64,000 bases of DNA from an uncultured Christensenellaceae bacterium (GCA_910587595.1 CAJULQ010000003.1:199129-263128), one strand, 5' to 3'; positions 9,083-18,212 are shown, counted from the stretch's first letter. Program-made: numbers and translations. Notes: generated by a model from the letters alone, not told the origin.

Positions 9083-10624
9083 ATGAAAAAACAGACCGTG
9101 GTGGTGCTCGACTTCGGCGGGCAATACAATCAGCTCATTGCGCGGCGCGTGCGCGAGCACAACGTGTATTGCGAGGTGAAGTCGTATAAAACGCCCATAG
9201 ACGAAATACGCGCCATGGCGCCCCAAGGCATTATTTTTACGGGCGGGCCAAAGTCGGTGTATTTGGAAGATTCCCCGCGCATGGACGGCGAGATCTTTAC
9301 GTTGGGCGTGCCCATTTTGGGCATATGCTACGGCGCGCAGTTTTTGGTGTACGGGTTGGGCGGCGAGATCGGTGCGGCCAACGCGGATTCGGCGGCAGAG
9401 TTCGGCCGAACGGACTGCAACATGGATACGTCGTCGCCGCTCTTAAAGGGACTGCGCAAAAAATCGGTGGTTTGGATGAGCCACAACGACTATATCAAAA
9501 AACTGCCCGAAGGGTTCCGTTCGATCGCGCACAGCGACAAGTGCCCGTACGGCGCCATCGAAAACGCGCAGAAAAAGTTTTACGGCACGCAGTTCCACCC
9601 CGAAGTCAACCACACCGAGCAAGGGTTCGACATGCTGGGCAATTTCCTTTTCAACGTATGTAAGTGCACGCCCGATTGGACTATGGAAAACTACGCCGAA
9701 ACGGCTACGCGCGAATTGCGCGCCAAGATCGGCAACGGCAAAGCGCTGTTGGCGCTGTCGGGCGGGGTAGACAGTTCGGTGGCTTGCAAGCTGCTCGCAA
9801 ACGCCATCGGCGAGCAGTTAACGTGTATTTTCGTGGACCACGGCCTTATGCGCAAGAACGAGGGCGACGAGGTGGAGGCGGCGTTCGCGGACAGCGGCGT
9901 CCACTTTGTGCGCGTGAACGCGGGGCCGCGCTTTTTGTCTAAGCTGGCGGGCGTTTCCGACCCCGAACGCAAACGCAAGATCATCGGCGAAGAATTTATA
10001 CGCGTGTTCGAGGAAGAGGCCGAAAAGATAGGCAAAGTGGACTTTTTGGTGCAAGGCACCATTTATCCCGACGTGATAGAAAGCGGCTTGGGCGACGCGG
10101 CGGTGATCAAATCGCACCACAATGTGGGCGGCTTGCCCGATTACGTGGATTTTAAGGAGATCGTGGAGCCGCTTAGGTTATTGTTTAAGGACGAAGTGCG
10201 CGCGCTCGGCGCGGCGCTCGGTCTGAGCGACAAGCTTGTGTGGCGCCAACCGTTCCCCGGTCCCGGACTTGCCATTCGCATTATAGGCGACATCACGCCC
10301 GAAAAAGTGGCTGTCTTGCAAGACGCCGACGCGATATTCCGCGAGGAGATCGCCGCGGCCGGATTAGACAGAAACATCAACCAATATTTTGCCGTGCTCA
10401 CCAACATGCGTAGCGTGGGCGTGATGGGCGACGGCCGCACCTACGATTACACGCTTGCGTTGCGCGGCGTGTCCACCACCGACTTTATGACCGCCGATTT
10501 CTCGCGCATTCCGTACGACGTGTTGGAGAAAATATCCACGCGTATCGTGAACGAAGTGCAACACATCAACCGTATCGTGTACGATATTACGAGCAAGCCG
10601 CCCGCTACCATCGAGTGGGAGTAA
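9083..10624 (+). CDS. guaA: GMP synthase (glutamine-hydrolysing)
   Basis: Converts XMP to GMP using ATP and ammonia from glutamine, the last step of de novo GMP synthesis. The N-terminal class I amidotransferase domain (1-190) has the catalytic cysteine in GICYGAQ and the His-Glu pair in FHPEVNHTE. The ATP-pyrophosphatase domain has the P-loop LSGGVDSSV. The C-terminal dimerisation domain ends with KPPATIEWE, the standard GuaA terminus. Length 513 is normal. A promoter stands just upstream. The gene converges with spoVT, with only 25 nt between them and no clear hairpin there. Confidence 0.98.
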   Translation: MKKQTVVVLDFGGQYNQLIARRVREHNVYCEVKSYKTPIDEIRAMAPQGIIFTGGPKSVYLEDSPRMDGEIFTLGVPILGICYGAQFLVYGLGGEIGAANADSAAEFGRTDCNMDTSSPLLKGLRKKSVVWMSHNDYIKKLPEGFRSIAHSDKCPYGAIENAQKKFYGTQFHPEVNHTEQGFDMLGNFLFNVCKCTPDWTMENYAETATRELRAKIGNGKALLALSGGVDSSVACKLLANAIGEQLTCIFVDHGLMRKNEGDEVEAAFADSGVHFVRVNAGPRFLSKLAGVSDPERKRKIIGEEFIRVFEEEAEKIGKVDFLVQGTIYPDVIESGLGDAAVIKSHHNVGGLPDYVDFKEIVEPLRLLFKDEVRALGAALGLSDKLVWRQPFPGPGLAIRIIGDITPEKVAVLQDADAIFREEIAAAGLDRNINQYFAVLTNMRSVGVMGDGRTYDYTLALRGVSTTDFMTADFSRIPYDVLEKISTRIVNEVQHINRIVYDITSKPPATIEWE

Positions 10625-10649
10625 AAAAACTTTTTTGCGGTCGTATCCG

Positions 10650-11165
10650 TTAAAACTTTTGTAAGCCGGCGCCCACAAGACGCGCCACCGTTTCGAGCAA
10701 GGCGTTTTCTGCGCTGTCGGGCACGCTGTCCGAAAAGAGGACGAGCGCGCCGAACACGCCCGTATCGCCCCACACGGGATACACGGCCGCGTGTTCGCGC
10801 TTATCGGGTATGCCTGCTTGGTTGCAAACGAGCACGCTCGGCTTGTGTTCTTGCGCGGCTTGCGCCACGCTTTCGGGCAGTTCGCCCGTCAGCGCGTTTT
10901 TGCCGCCCGTACTTAGCAGCCAATCGGTGAGCGAGCACACGGCCACGGTTTTTTGGATATGGGGCGCGAGGGCTTGCAAGGCAAGCGTGCCCACGCTTTT
11001 GAGCTGTGCCGAAAGGTTTACTTTGCGAATCACGATCTCGCCGCCGTCTAAGGCGCGCATTTCCAGCGGATCGCCCACTTCTATGCGGTTGAGCTTGCGA
11101 AATTCGCGCGGGATCACAATGCGTCCGAGCGCGTCCAATCGGCGAATAATTCCCGTTTCTTCCAT
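10650..11165 (-). CDS. spoVT: Stage V sporulation protein T (AbrB-type regulator)
   Basis: Transcription regulator of forespore genes. Residues 1-50 form an AbrB swapped-hairpin DNA-binding domain (GIIRRLDALGRIVIPREFRK, IEVGDPLE). Residues 55-171 form the GAF-like C-terminal domain that distinguishes SpoVT from AbrB and Abh. Length 171 against 178 in Bacillus. A good ribosome site, AAGGAGAT, lies 5 nt before the ATG. The gene is divergent from the DUF1934 gene. I could not pick out a convincing sigma-G promoter. It is strong evidence that the organism sporulates or recently descends from one that does. Confidence 0.93.
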   Translation of the reverse strand: MEETGIIRRLDALGRIVIPREFRKLNRIEVGDPLEMRALDGGEIVIRKVNLSAQLKSVGTLALQALAPHIQKTVAVCSLTDWLLSTGGKNALTGELPESVAQAAQEHKPSVLVCNQAGIPDKREHAAVYPVWGDTGVFGALVLFSDSVPDSAENALLETVARLVGAGLQKF

Positions 11166-11247
11166 GATCTTATCTCCTTGTATGACAATATTTTCTGCAT
11201 TAGCTTACCGAATGTGCGCACAAAATATGTAAACGCAATGTATTTCA

Positions 11248-11276
11248 TTGACTATTGCGCGCAAAACCGCTATACT
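11248..11276 (+). promoter_or_regulatory. Promoter predicting a leaderless DUF1934 mRNA
   Basis: TTGACT (11248-11253), 17 nt, TATACT (11271-11276). With the last T at -7, +1 falls at 11283, the A of the ATG. In-frame ATG codons upstream (11178, 11238) would lie before the transcript start. Confidence 0.75.
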
Positions 11277-11282
11277 GTTGCC

Positions 11283-11654
11283 ATGAGTGCGACAGCGCGG
11301 TTTCATTGCATTACCACATCGGATGCGCGTATCGAAACGTTTGCGGACGGCGAAGTGGAGTTTTCGCCCACGGCAACGTATCTTACGATGCAAATGCCCG
11401 ATTACACCATGCGTATCGGCGTGAGCGACGACGTTACCACCGTTACGCGTATCGGCGCCGACGCATATACCATTGTTTTGCGAGAGGGCGAACAAACGCT
11501 GATGGATTTGGGCTTTGCGTGCCACACGCTGTATACGCATAAAATACGGTTTAAGCGTGCGGCGGGCAAGATCGATCTGTCGGTCAAATACAGTTACGAC
11601 GGCGACGACGATCTCACCGTAAGCATGATCGTGCACGCCGCTTTCGAAGAATAG
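11283..11654 (+). CDS. DUF1934 family protein (YwiB-like)
   Basis: Small beta-rich protein of 123 residues, probably a lipocalin-like barrel of the DUF1934 family found in Firmicutes; function unknown. Alternating strands are visible, with GEVEFSPTATYLTM, MRIGV, YTIVLREGEQTLM and a family-like end where KIRFK and the strand DLSVKYSY are followed by LTVSMIV. In-frame codons continue upstream, but the promoter at 11248-11276 makes the ATG at 11283 the only sensible start. There is no ribosome site before it. The metallo-hydrolase gene follows after 54 nt containing a hairpin. Family assignment is moderately sure. Confidence 0.72.
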   Translation: MSATARFHCITTSDARIETFADGEVEFSPTATYLTMQMPDYTMRIGVSDDVTTVTRIGADAYTIVLREGEQTLMDLGFACHTLYTHKIRFKRAAGKIDLSVKYSYDGDDDLTVSMIVHAAFEE

Positions 11655-11670
11655 CGCGATAGCGCGCGCG

Positions 11671-11694
11671 GCGTTCGCAAAAATGTGCGAACGC
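11671..11694 (+). other. Intercistronic hairpin without T-tract
   Basis: GCGTTCGCA (11671-11679) pairs perfectly with TGCGAACGC (11686-11694) around a 6-nt loop. No T run follows; the sequence goes straight into AGGGAGGA, the ribosome site of the next gene. It may be an mRNA processing or stability structure rather than a terminator. Confidence 0.5.
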
Positions 11695-11708
11695 TTAGGG
11701 AGGAAAAC

Positions 11709-12365
11709 ATGAAAATACAGTGGTTGGGGCATTCGGCATTCCGCTTGACGGAAAGCACGGGCGCAAGCGTGATAACCGATCCGTTCGATCCGGCGGCGGT
11801 GGGGTACGGCATGGCCTATTTGCCTTGCGACGCGATCACGAGCAGCCATGGACACAGCGACCACAACAACTTTAAGGGCGTGAAGGGCAACCCCGTGATC
11901 ATCAACCAAACGGGCACGTTCGACGTGCACGGCATAAAGATACACAGCGTGCAATGCTATCACGATTCCGCCGAAGGCGCGTTGCGCGGCAAAAATATCA
12001 TGTATCTGTTCCGCTTGGACGGCGTGACCGTTTGCCACATGGGCGACGTGGGCGAGGAGTGCACGCCCGAACTGATCGAGCAACTGATCCCCGTGAACGT
12101 GTTGCTCATTCCCGTGGGCGGCAATTATACGATAGACGCCGAACAAGCCAAAGAATATGTGGATCGCATCATGCCCGACGTGGTGATCCCCATGCACTAT
12201 AAAACCAAACACACCGATTACGACATCGACAAAGTGGAATCGTTTTTGCGCTTGTTCGACGACGAGTGCATCGTAGAGGAGAACGCCGATACGTTGGAAT
12301 TCGACCGTTACGATTTCGACGGCAATTCCACCCGTATCATCGTGCCCAAACGTTTCAAGGGGTAA
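11709..12365 (+). CDS. Metal-dependent hydrolase, UPF0173 / metallo-beta-lactamase fold
   Basis: Cytoplasmic protein of 218 residues in the metallo-beta-lactamase superfamily (YtkL/UPF0173 group), with unknown physiological substrate. Metal ligands are clear: HGHSDH (HxHxDH) at about residues 52-57, GDVGEEC supplying the bridging aspartate, and MHYKTK near the end. The N-terminus MKIQWLGHSAFRL is diagnostic of this subgroup. The ATG at 11709 has GGAGGAAA just before it and lies downstream of the DUF1934 gene, probably in one transcript. Upstream in-frame codons run through the hairpin and are unlikely to be translated. Confidence 0.9.
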   Translation: MKIQWLGHSAFRLTESTGASVITDPFDPAAVGYGMAYLPCDAITSSHGHSDHNNFKGVKGNPVIINQTGTFDVHGIKIHSVQCYHDSAEGALRGKNIMYLFRLDGVTVCHMGDVGEECTPELIEQLIPVNVLLIPVGGNYTIDAEQAKEYVDRIMPDVVIPMHYKTKHTDYDIDKVESFLRLFDDECIVEENADTLEFDRYDFDGNSTRIIVPKRFKG

Positions 12366-12445
12366 AATTTTTTCCGCTTTGTGGCGAAAAGGCTTTTGCG
12401 CACAATATACGCGGCAAGGTTTTTTGCAAAAAAGCGGGAAAACGC

Positions 12446-12475
12446 TTGCTTTGCGGCGGGCAATTGTGCTATACT
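12446..12475 (+). promoter_or_regulatory. secG promoter
   Basis: TTGCTT (12446-12451), 18 nt, TATACT (12470-12475). Start of secG is 30 nt further on, with a GAGGTGA ribosome site. Confidence 0.65.
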
Positions 12476-12505
12476 GTTTCGGTAACAGTTTAACGAGGTG
12501 ACTTT

Positions 12506-12814
12506 ATGAAACGTGCATTTTTGCCCGGCGTGGCAAATTGGATATCCGAATCGTTCCCCACGATCCGCTTGGTGTTGCTCATTTTGATGGTTGTGTTGGC
12601 TTTGGCCATGATCTTGGTGGTGCTGTTCCAACCTTCGTCGGACGACGGCATGGGCGCCATATCGGGGCAAGTAAGCGACACGTTTTACACCAAAAACAAG
12701 GGGCGTTCGCTCGAAGGCATCATGAAACGCCTTACCATTGTGTTGGCGATCTGCTTGTTTGTGGTTTCGGTGTTGTTTTTCATCACGATAGTGATCTATC
12801 CGGTGGGCGCATAA
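12506..12814 (+). CDS. secG: Protein translocase subunit SecG
   Basis: Small subunit of the SecYEG channel. 102 residues with two membrane helices (about 20-42 and 74-97) joined by the conserved cytoplasmic loop FQPSSDDGMGAISG then SDTFYTKNKGRSLEG. It has an unusually long N-terminal extension of about 18 residues before the first helix. The ribosome site GAGGTGA and promoter support the ATG at 12506. A terminator and then rnr follow, the secG-rnr order common in Firmicutes. Confidence 0.93.
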   Translation: MKRAFLPGVANWISESFPTIRLVLLILMVVLALAMILVVLFQPSSDDGMGAISGQVSDTFYTKNKGRSLEGIMKRLTIVLAICLFVVSVLFFITIVIYPVGA

Positions 12815-12826
12815 CAAAAAAAGACG

Positions 12827-12854
12827 GAGCGGGCGAAGATACCCGCTCTTTTTT
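12827..12854 (+). terminator. Terminator between secG and rnr
   Basis: GAGCGGG (12827-12833) pairs with CCCGCTC (12842-12848), then six T. rnr starts 14 nt later with no separate promoter visible, so read-through at this hairpin probably sets rnr expression. Confidence 0.85.
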
Positions 12855-12867
12855 ATTTAGGAGAGAT

Positions 12868-14772
12868 ATGAAAAAAGAACAGAACAAAAACACCCTCACG
12901 GGTAAGATAGACGCCAGCAGCAAAGGCTTTGGCTTTTTGGTGCGCGACGACGGCGGCGAGGACTTGTTTATTCCCGCGCGGGACATGAACACGGCTCTCG
13001 GCGGCGACCGCGTTGTGTGCGTGCGCACGGGGCGCAACCGCGGCGCGGGCGAGGCGCGCGTGGTGGAGATCACCGAGCGAGCCAACAAAAACGTGGTGGG
13101 CGTGTATCGCAGAGAGGGCGGCGCGGGCGTGGTAACGCCCGACAATGCCCGTTTGGGCAGCGACATTTATATTAAGAACGACGGCAAGAACGGCGCGCGC
13201 GACGGGCAAAAAGTGGTGGCCGAGATTGTGGCGTACGTGCAAGGGAGGCGTCCCGAAGGCGTGGTGGCCGAGGTGCTCGGGTATCCCGACGATACGGGCG
13301 TAGACGTTTTATCCATTATCAGATCGTGCGATCTGCACGAGGCTTTCCCGCGCGGCGTGACCGAAGAGTGCGCCGTGGTGCCCGAATTCGTGCCCGCGCA
13401 AAAAACGGCGGGGCGCAAAGACTACCGCGACGAATGCATCGTAACGATAGACGGCGACGATTCGCGCGACTTCGACGACGCGGTAACGGTGCGTCGCACC
13501 GACGACGGCGGCTTTCGGCTGGGCGTGCACATAGCCGACGTGGCGGAATACGTGCGCCACGGCACCAAGCTGGACAAAGAGGCGTATGCGCGCGGCACGA
13601 GCGTGTATTTTCCCGATCGCGTGTTGCCCATGTTGCCCGAAAAGCTGAGTAACGGCATTTGCTCGCTCAACGAAGGCGAGGACAGACTCACGCTGTCGGT
13701 GATCATGTATATCGATAATTTGGGCAATATCGTGCGGCACAAGATACGCGAGGGCGTTATTCGTTCGGCCGCCCGTTTAACGTATTCCAACGTGGCCAAG
13801 ATCTTGGAGGGCGATGAAACGTTGCGCGCCCGCTACGCCGCGATCGTGCCCATGCTCGAAGACATGAAAGTGTTGGCGGCTTTACTGCGCAACAAGCGCA
13901 CGGCGCGCGGCAATATAGAATTCGATATACCCGAATGCAAGGTGGTCGTGGACGAAAACGGACACACGGTGGACGTGGTGAAATACGAGCAACTTATTTC
14001 GCACAAGATCATCGAAGAGTTTATGCTGGCGTGCAACGAAACGGTGGCCGAGCGGTTCGTGCGCGAAAAGGCGCCTTTTGTGTTCCGCGCGCACGCCGCG
14101 CCGCCCGCCGAAAAGGTGCAAACGTTTATGGGCTTTATTTCGGCGTTGGGGCTTTCGTACCGCGGCAACGTAAACGCGCCGCAGAGCGTGGACTTTGCCC
14201 GCTTTTTGGCGTCGCTCGACGGGTCGGTGGCGGGCGTTGTCAACCGCGTGGCGCTGCGCAGTATGAGCAAGGCGGCGTATGAGCCCAAAAACGCGGGGCA
14301 CTTCGGTTTGGCCGCGCCCTATTACTGTCACTTCACGTCGCCCATTCGGCGGTATCCCGATCTGATGATCCACCGCATCATAAAAGACTATTTGCACAAC
14401 GGCGACAAGGCGTTCAAAAAATACGCAAACGTTGTGGCCGAAGTGAGCAAGCACTGTTCGGAGCGCGAAAAATCGGCAGAGGCGGCCGAACGCAAAGTGG
14501 ACGATCTGAAAAAGGCCGATTATATGCGCGACAAGATCGGCGCGCAATACGACGGCGTTATATCGGGCGTTACCGAGTGGGGCGTTTTCGTGGAACTTTC
14601 AAACACTGTGGAGGGATTGGTGCGCACCGAAAATTTGCCGGGGGACGGGTATGTGTTCAACGCCGATTTGTTCCGATTGGACAGCCCGCGCCACACGTTC
14701 AAGTTGGGCGACGCGGTGCGCATACAAGTGGCCGGCGTGTCGGGCGACAGAGTGTCGTTTACTTTGGCGTAA
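12868..14772 (+). CDS. rnr: Ribonuclease R
   Basis: Processive 3'-5' exoribonuclease of the RNB family. In order: an N-terminal cold-shock-like domain (GKIDASSKGFGFL), a second OB domain, the RNB catalytic domain with the acidic cluster DDSRDFDDAV and the HIADVAEYV and SPIRRYPDL motifs, and a C-terminal S1 domain (GVISGVTEWGVFVEL). 634 residues, somewhat short of the usual 700-800 because the basic C-terminal tail is missing: the protein ends right after S1. ATG at 12868 follows GGAGAGAT. An in-frame extension upstream runs through secG in another frame and is not real. Confidence 0.96.
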   Translation: MKKEQNKNTLTGKIDASSKGFGFLVRDDGGEDLFIPARDMNTALGGDRVVCVRTGRNRGAGEARVVEITERANKNVVGVYRREGGAGVVTPDNARLGSDIYIKNDGKNGARDGQKVVAEIVAYVQGRRPEGVVAEVLGYPDDTGVDVLSIIRSCDLHEAFPRGVTEECAVVPEFVPAQKTAGRKDYRDECIVTIDGDDSRDFDDAVTVRRTDDGGFRLGVHIADVAEYVRHGTKLDKEAYARGTSVYFPDRVLPMLPEKLSNGICSLNEGEDRLTLSVIMYIDNLGNIVRHKIREGVIRSAARLTYSNVAKILEGDETLRARYAAIVPMLEDMKVLAALLRNKRTARGNIEFDIPECKVVVDENGHTVDVVKYEQLISHKIIEEFMLACNETVAERFVREKAPFVFRAHAAPPAEKVQTFMGFISALGLSYRGNVNAPQSVDFARFLASLDGSVAGVVNRVALRSMSKAAYEPKNAGHFGLAAPYYCHFTSPIRRYPDLMIHRIIKDYLHNGDKAFKKYANVVAEVSKHCSEREKSAEAAERKVDDLKKADYMRDKIGAQYDGVISGVTEWGVFVELSNTVEGLVRTENLPGDGYVFNADLFRLDSPRHTFKLGDAVRIQVAGVSGDRVSFTLA

Positions 14773-14844
14773 AAATTTTTTTGCATAAAATATGGAAAAG
14801 GGAATCATACTAACCGTACCAAATAAAAAGGACGGTGTATTTGT

Positions 14845-15231
14845 ATGATGAAAGCTATTGGAACCATTGCGGTCACGTTGGCGGCGCTGTTGCCCGCCGC
14901 CGGTATGAAAGAGAAGATCAAACAGCCGTTGGCCGACAAGGCGGATAAAGCGGCCGTACGCGTGTTGCCGCACAAGTCGGCGCCCGTAGACGGCGACTAT
15001 ACCGTGGACGGCGAGATGAACGTGTCGGCCGACGAGCACTACAAACAGCTCAAAGCCGCGCTCGACGAACGGTTTGCCTATATGTTCGAGCTGAAAGCCG
15101 CTTTGGAAAACGCGCAAGGCATTATGAGCGCCAAATGGGAAGAATACTACGCCATGCACGAAAAATACAACCGCGAACTCAAAAAGATCGTGAGCGCGTG
15201 GGTAACGGAGCAAAACTATTCGGAAAAGTAA
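14845..15231 (+). CDS. Hypothetical protein with N-terminal hydrophobic segment
   Basis: 128 residues, not recognised. Residues 4-19 are hydrophobic (a short signal or anchor), followed by a basic, Ala-rich stretch and, from about residue 60, a charged helical region (ADEHYKQLKAALDERF to KYNRELKKIV) likely to form a coiled coil. AAAAGGACGG lies upstream of the ATG, and a terminator sits 21 nt after the stop, so this is a single-gene unit. ATG at 14848 is an alternative start one codon later. The predicted reading frame is credible but function is open. Confidence 0.6.
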   Translation: MMKAIGTIAVTLAALLPAAGMKEKIKQPLADKADKAAVRVLPHKSAPVDGDYTVDGEMNVSADEHYKQLKAALDERFAYMFELKAALENAQGIMSAKWEEYYAMHEKYNRELKKIVSAWVTEQNYSEK

Positions 15232-15252
15232 GGCCTTTCGGCCAAAGAGAAC

Positions 15253-15290
15253 AAAGACGGGACGCAAACGCTTGCGCGCCGTCTTTTTTT
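15253..15290 (+). terminator. Terminator after the 14845 gene
   Basis: AAAGACGG (15253-15260) pairs with CCGTCTTT (15279-15286), and the loop holds a second small stem (GACGCAAACGCTTGCG). A T run continues to 15290. Confidence 0.85.
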
Positions 15291-15338
15291 GCGGCGCGAG
15301 GCGCGGGCAAATCCATCGGGAAAAGGCGCGAAAACCAT

Positions 15339-15367
15339 TTGCCTATTTTTGCAAATTGTTGTATACT
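15339..15367 (+). promoter_or_regulatory. ychF promoter
   Basis: TTGCCT (15339-15344), 17 nt, TATACT (15362-15367). The leader to the ychF ATG is about 27 nt and holds AAAGGAA. Confidence 0.7.
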
Positions 15368-15400
15368 GAAATGCGATCACACACAAAAGGAATGGTATAG

Positions 15401-16489
15401 ATGAAACTTGGAGTGGTAGGGTTGCCCAACGTGGGCAAAAGCACGCTGTTTAACGCCATCACCAAAGCGGGGGCGGAATGCGCCAACTATCCGTTTTGCA
15501 CCATAGAGCCAAACGTGGGCGTGGTGCCCGTGCCCGACGCGCGGCTTGGCGTGTTGGCCGAGATGTATAACACCAAAAAGGTGACGCCCGCCGTTTTGGA
15601 GTTTGTGGACATTGCGGGGCTTGTAAAGGGCGCGTCGAAAGGCGAGGGGCTTGGCAACAAGTTTTTGTCGCACATACGCGAGGTGGACGCGGTGGTGCAC
15701 GTGGTGCGCTGTTTCGGCGGCAGCAACGTGATACACGTGGACGGCACCGTGGACCCCGTGCGCGACATAGAAACCATTAACTTGGAACTCATTTTAAGCG
15801 ACCTCGAAACGGTGAGCAAGCGGCTCGAAAAGGCCGAGAAATACCTTAAATGCGGCGAGAAGAAGTATGCCGACGAAAGCGCGCTGTTAAAAAAGATAAA
15901 GGCGGCGTTGGAGGCGGGCAAAACGGCGCGCACGCTTTCGTTTACCGACGAGGAAAAAGAACTTCTTAAAGATTTCTTTTTGTTGACAACCAAACCCGTG
16001 ATATACTGCGCCAATATCGGGGAGGCGGATATAGGCAAACCCAACGCCTATGTGGATAAGGTGCGCGCGTTTGCGGCGGGCGAGGGCGCGCAAACGGTGG
16101 AAATTTGCGCCAAGGCGGAGGAGGACCTCTCTACGCTGGACGACGCCGACCGCGAAGAACTTTCGCGCGATTTGGGGCTTACCGAATCGGGGCTTAGCCG
16201 CGTGATCAAGGCGGGGTATGCGCTACTCGGGCTTATCAGCTATTTGACGGCGGGCGAAAAAGAGGTGCGCGCTTGGACGATCGAGCAAGGCACCAAAGCG
16301 CCGCAAGCGGCGGGCAAGATACACACCGATTTCGAAAAGGGATTTATCCGCGCCGAGATCGTATCGTACGACGATTTAGTAACTTTGGGCGGCTTTACCC
16401 AAGCCAAGGAAAAGGGCAAGGTGCGCAGCGAGGGCAAGGAATACGTGATGAAAGACGGCGACGTGGTGTTGTTCCGTTTTAACGTGTAA
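15401..16489 (+). CDS. ychF: Ribosome-binding ATPase YchF (Obg family)
   Basis: Conserved P-loop protein that binds ribosomes and responds to oxidative stress. G1 is GLPNVGKST, G3 is DIAGLVKGAS, and the usual NKxD motif is replaced by NIGEAD, the NxxE form that gives YchF its ATP preference. A coiled-coil arm lies at about residues 130-190, and the C-terminal TGS domain ends FRFNV. 362 residues is standard. argS follows after 16 nt, so the two are one operon from the promoter at 15339. Confidence 0.97.
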   Translation: MKLGVVGLPNVGKSTLFNAITKAGAECANYPFCTIEPNVGVVPVPDARLGVLAEMYNTKKVTPAVLEFVDIAGLVKGASKGEGLGNKFLSHIREVDAVVHVVRCFGGSNVIHVDGTVDPVRDIETINLELILSDLETVSKRLEKAEKYLKCGEKKYADESALLKKIKAALEAGKTARTLSFTDEEKELLKDFFLLTTKPVIYCANIGEADIGKPNAYVDKVRAFAAGEGAQTVEICAKAEEDLSTLDDADREELSRDLGLTESGLSRVIKAGYALLGLISYLTAGEKEVRAWTIEQGTKAPQAAGKIHTDFEKGFIRAEIVSYDDLVTLGGFTQAKEKGKVRSEGKEYVMKDGDVVLFRFNV

Positions 16490-16505
16490 GAAAAAGGGAT
16501 AGCGT

Positions 16506-18203
16506 ATGGATTACAAACAACTGATAGCCAAAACCGTTCGCATCGAGGGTGTGAGCGAACAAGAGATATACGCGGCCGTCGGCGTGCCGCCGCGGCGGGA
16601 AAACGGCGAGTTTTGTCTGCCGTGTTTCAAGTTTTCCAAGGCGTTGCGCCTTTCGCCCGCGGCCATTGCCGACAAGCTCAAGGCGGAGATCGTTTTGCCG
16701 CCCGAAATAGCGAGCGCGGAGAGTGTGGCGGGGTATCTCAATTTTAAGTTGGACCGCGCCAAGTTGGCCGAGCGCACGCTGTGCGAGATCGCGGCCAAAG
16801 GCGAAACGTTTGCGCCGCATGCCTCTAACGGCAAAACGGTGTGCCTCGATTATTCGTCGGTGAACATTGCCAAGCCTTTTCATATCGGGCACTTGCTCAC
16901 CACGGCCATCGGCGGGTCGCTGTATCGCATTTTCGGGTATTTGGGCTATCGCGCGGTGGGCATAAACCACCTCGGCGATTGGGGCACGCAGTTCGGCAAG
17001 TTGGTGTCGGCTTACAAGCGTTGGGGCAACGAGCAAGACGTGGCGGCGCGCGGCGTGACGGCGCTCAACGAACTGTATGTGCGCTTTCACAAAGAGGCCG
17101 AAACAAACCCCGCGCTCGAGGACGAGGGGCGGCACTATTTTAAGCTGATCGAAGAGGGCGACGCGCCCACGGTGCGCTTGTTCGAATGGTTCAAACAGCT
17201 CACGCTCGAAGAGGTGCAAAAGGTATACGAGCGGCTGGGCATCGTTTTCGATTCGTATGCGGGCGAAAGTTTTTACAACGACAAAATGCAACCCGTGATC
17301 GACGAGTTGGCGCAAAAAGGATTGCTCACGGAGAGCGAGGGGGCGCGCGTGGTGGATCTGTCGGACAGCGACATGCCGCCGTGCCTAATTTTGAAAAAGG
17401 ACGGCGCCACGCTGTATGCCACGCGCGACTTGGCGGCGGCGCAATATCGCCACGACACCTACGCGTTCGACAAAAACTTATATGTGGTGGCGTATCAGCA
17501 AAATCTGCATTTTCGGCAAGTGTTCAAGGTGCTGGAAAAGATGGGGCGGCCGTGGGCGAAAGACTGCGTGCACGTGCCGTTCGGCATGGTGAGTTTGGAG
17601 GGCGGCGCGGCGCTTTCCACCCGCAAAGGCAACGTGGTTTGGCTCAAAGACGTGCTCGCTACGGCGGTGGAAAAAGCGGGCAAGATCATTGCCGAAAAGA
17701 ACCCCGCATTGGAAGATAAAGCCGCTGTGGCCGAAACGGTGGGCGTAGGCGCGATCGTTTTTTCGGCGCTGTCGGCGTCGCGTATCAAAGACATGGTTTT
17801 TTCGTACGACAAAGCGTTGTCGTTCGAGGGCGAAACGGCGCCGTATTTACAATACACGCACGCGCGTTGCGCCTCTATTTTGGCCAAAGGAAACAGCGCG
17901 GCGGGCAATGCGTCGGGCGTGGATTTTAGCTTGCTGTGCGACGACGAAACGGTGGACGTGATCGCGTTGCTCGGGCGGTTTGAAAGCGTGGTGGCCGAGG
18001 CGGCGGACAAATACGAGCCTTGCCTCATTTCGCGCTATCTGCTCGATCTGGCGCAAAGCTTTAACCGATTCTATATTGACCACCGCGTGATCGCCGACGA
18101 CGCGGCCGTGACAAACGCGCGGTTGCTGTTAACGTCTTGCGTGAAAAATACGCTCAAAAACGGTTTGGCGCTCTTGCTCATACAAGCGCCCGAAAAAATG
18201 TAA
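16506..18203 (+). CDS. argS: Arginyl-tRNA synthetase
   Basis: Class I synthetase charging tRNA-Arg. The N-terminal Add-1 domain is followed by the HIGH motif in PFHIGHLL, the HLGDWGTQFGKL motif and, in place of canonical KMSKS, a sequence around LSTRKGNVV. The C-terminal anticodon-binding helical bundle ends with the family-typical tail LKNGLALLLIQAPEKM. 565 residues is normal. It is the second gene of the ychF operon and is closed by a terminator 10 nt after the stop. Confidence 0.97.
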   Translation: MDYKQLIAKTVRIEGVSEQEIYAAVGVPPRRENGEFCLPCFKFSKALRLSPAAIADKLKAEIVLPPEIASAESVAGYLNFKLDRAKLAERTLCEIAAKGETFAPHASNGKTVCLDYSSVNIAKPFHIGHLLTTAIGGSLYRIFGYLGYRAVGINHLGDWGTQFGKLVSAYKRWGNEQDVAARGVTALNELYVRFHKEAETNPALEDEGRHYFKLIEEGDAPTVRLFEWFKQLTLEEVQKVYERLGIVFDSYAGESFYNDKMQPVIDELAQKGLLTESEGARVVDLSDSDMPPCLILKKDGATLYATRDLAAAQYRHDTYAFDKNLYVVAYQQNLHFRQVFKVLEKMGRPWAKDCVHVPFGMVSLEGGAALSTRKGNVVWLKDVLATAVEKAGKIIAEKNPALEDKAAVAETVGVGAIVFSALSASRIKDMVFSYDKALSFEGETAPYLQYTHARCASILAKGNSAAGNASGVDFSLLCDDETVDVIALLGRFESVVAEAADKYEPCLISRYLLDLAQSFNRFYIDHRVIADDAAVTNARLLLTSCVKNTLKNGLALLLIQAPEKM

Positions 18204-18212
18204 AAAAAAAGA

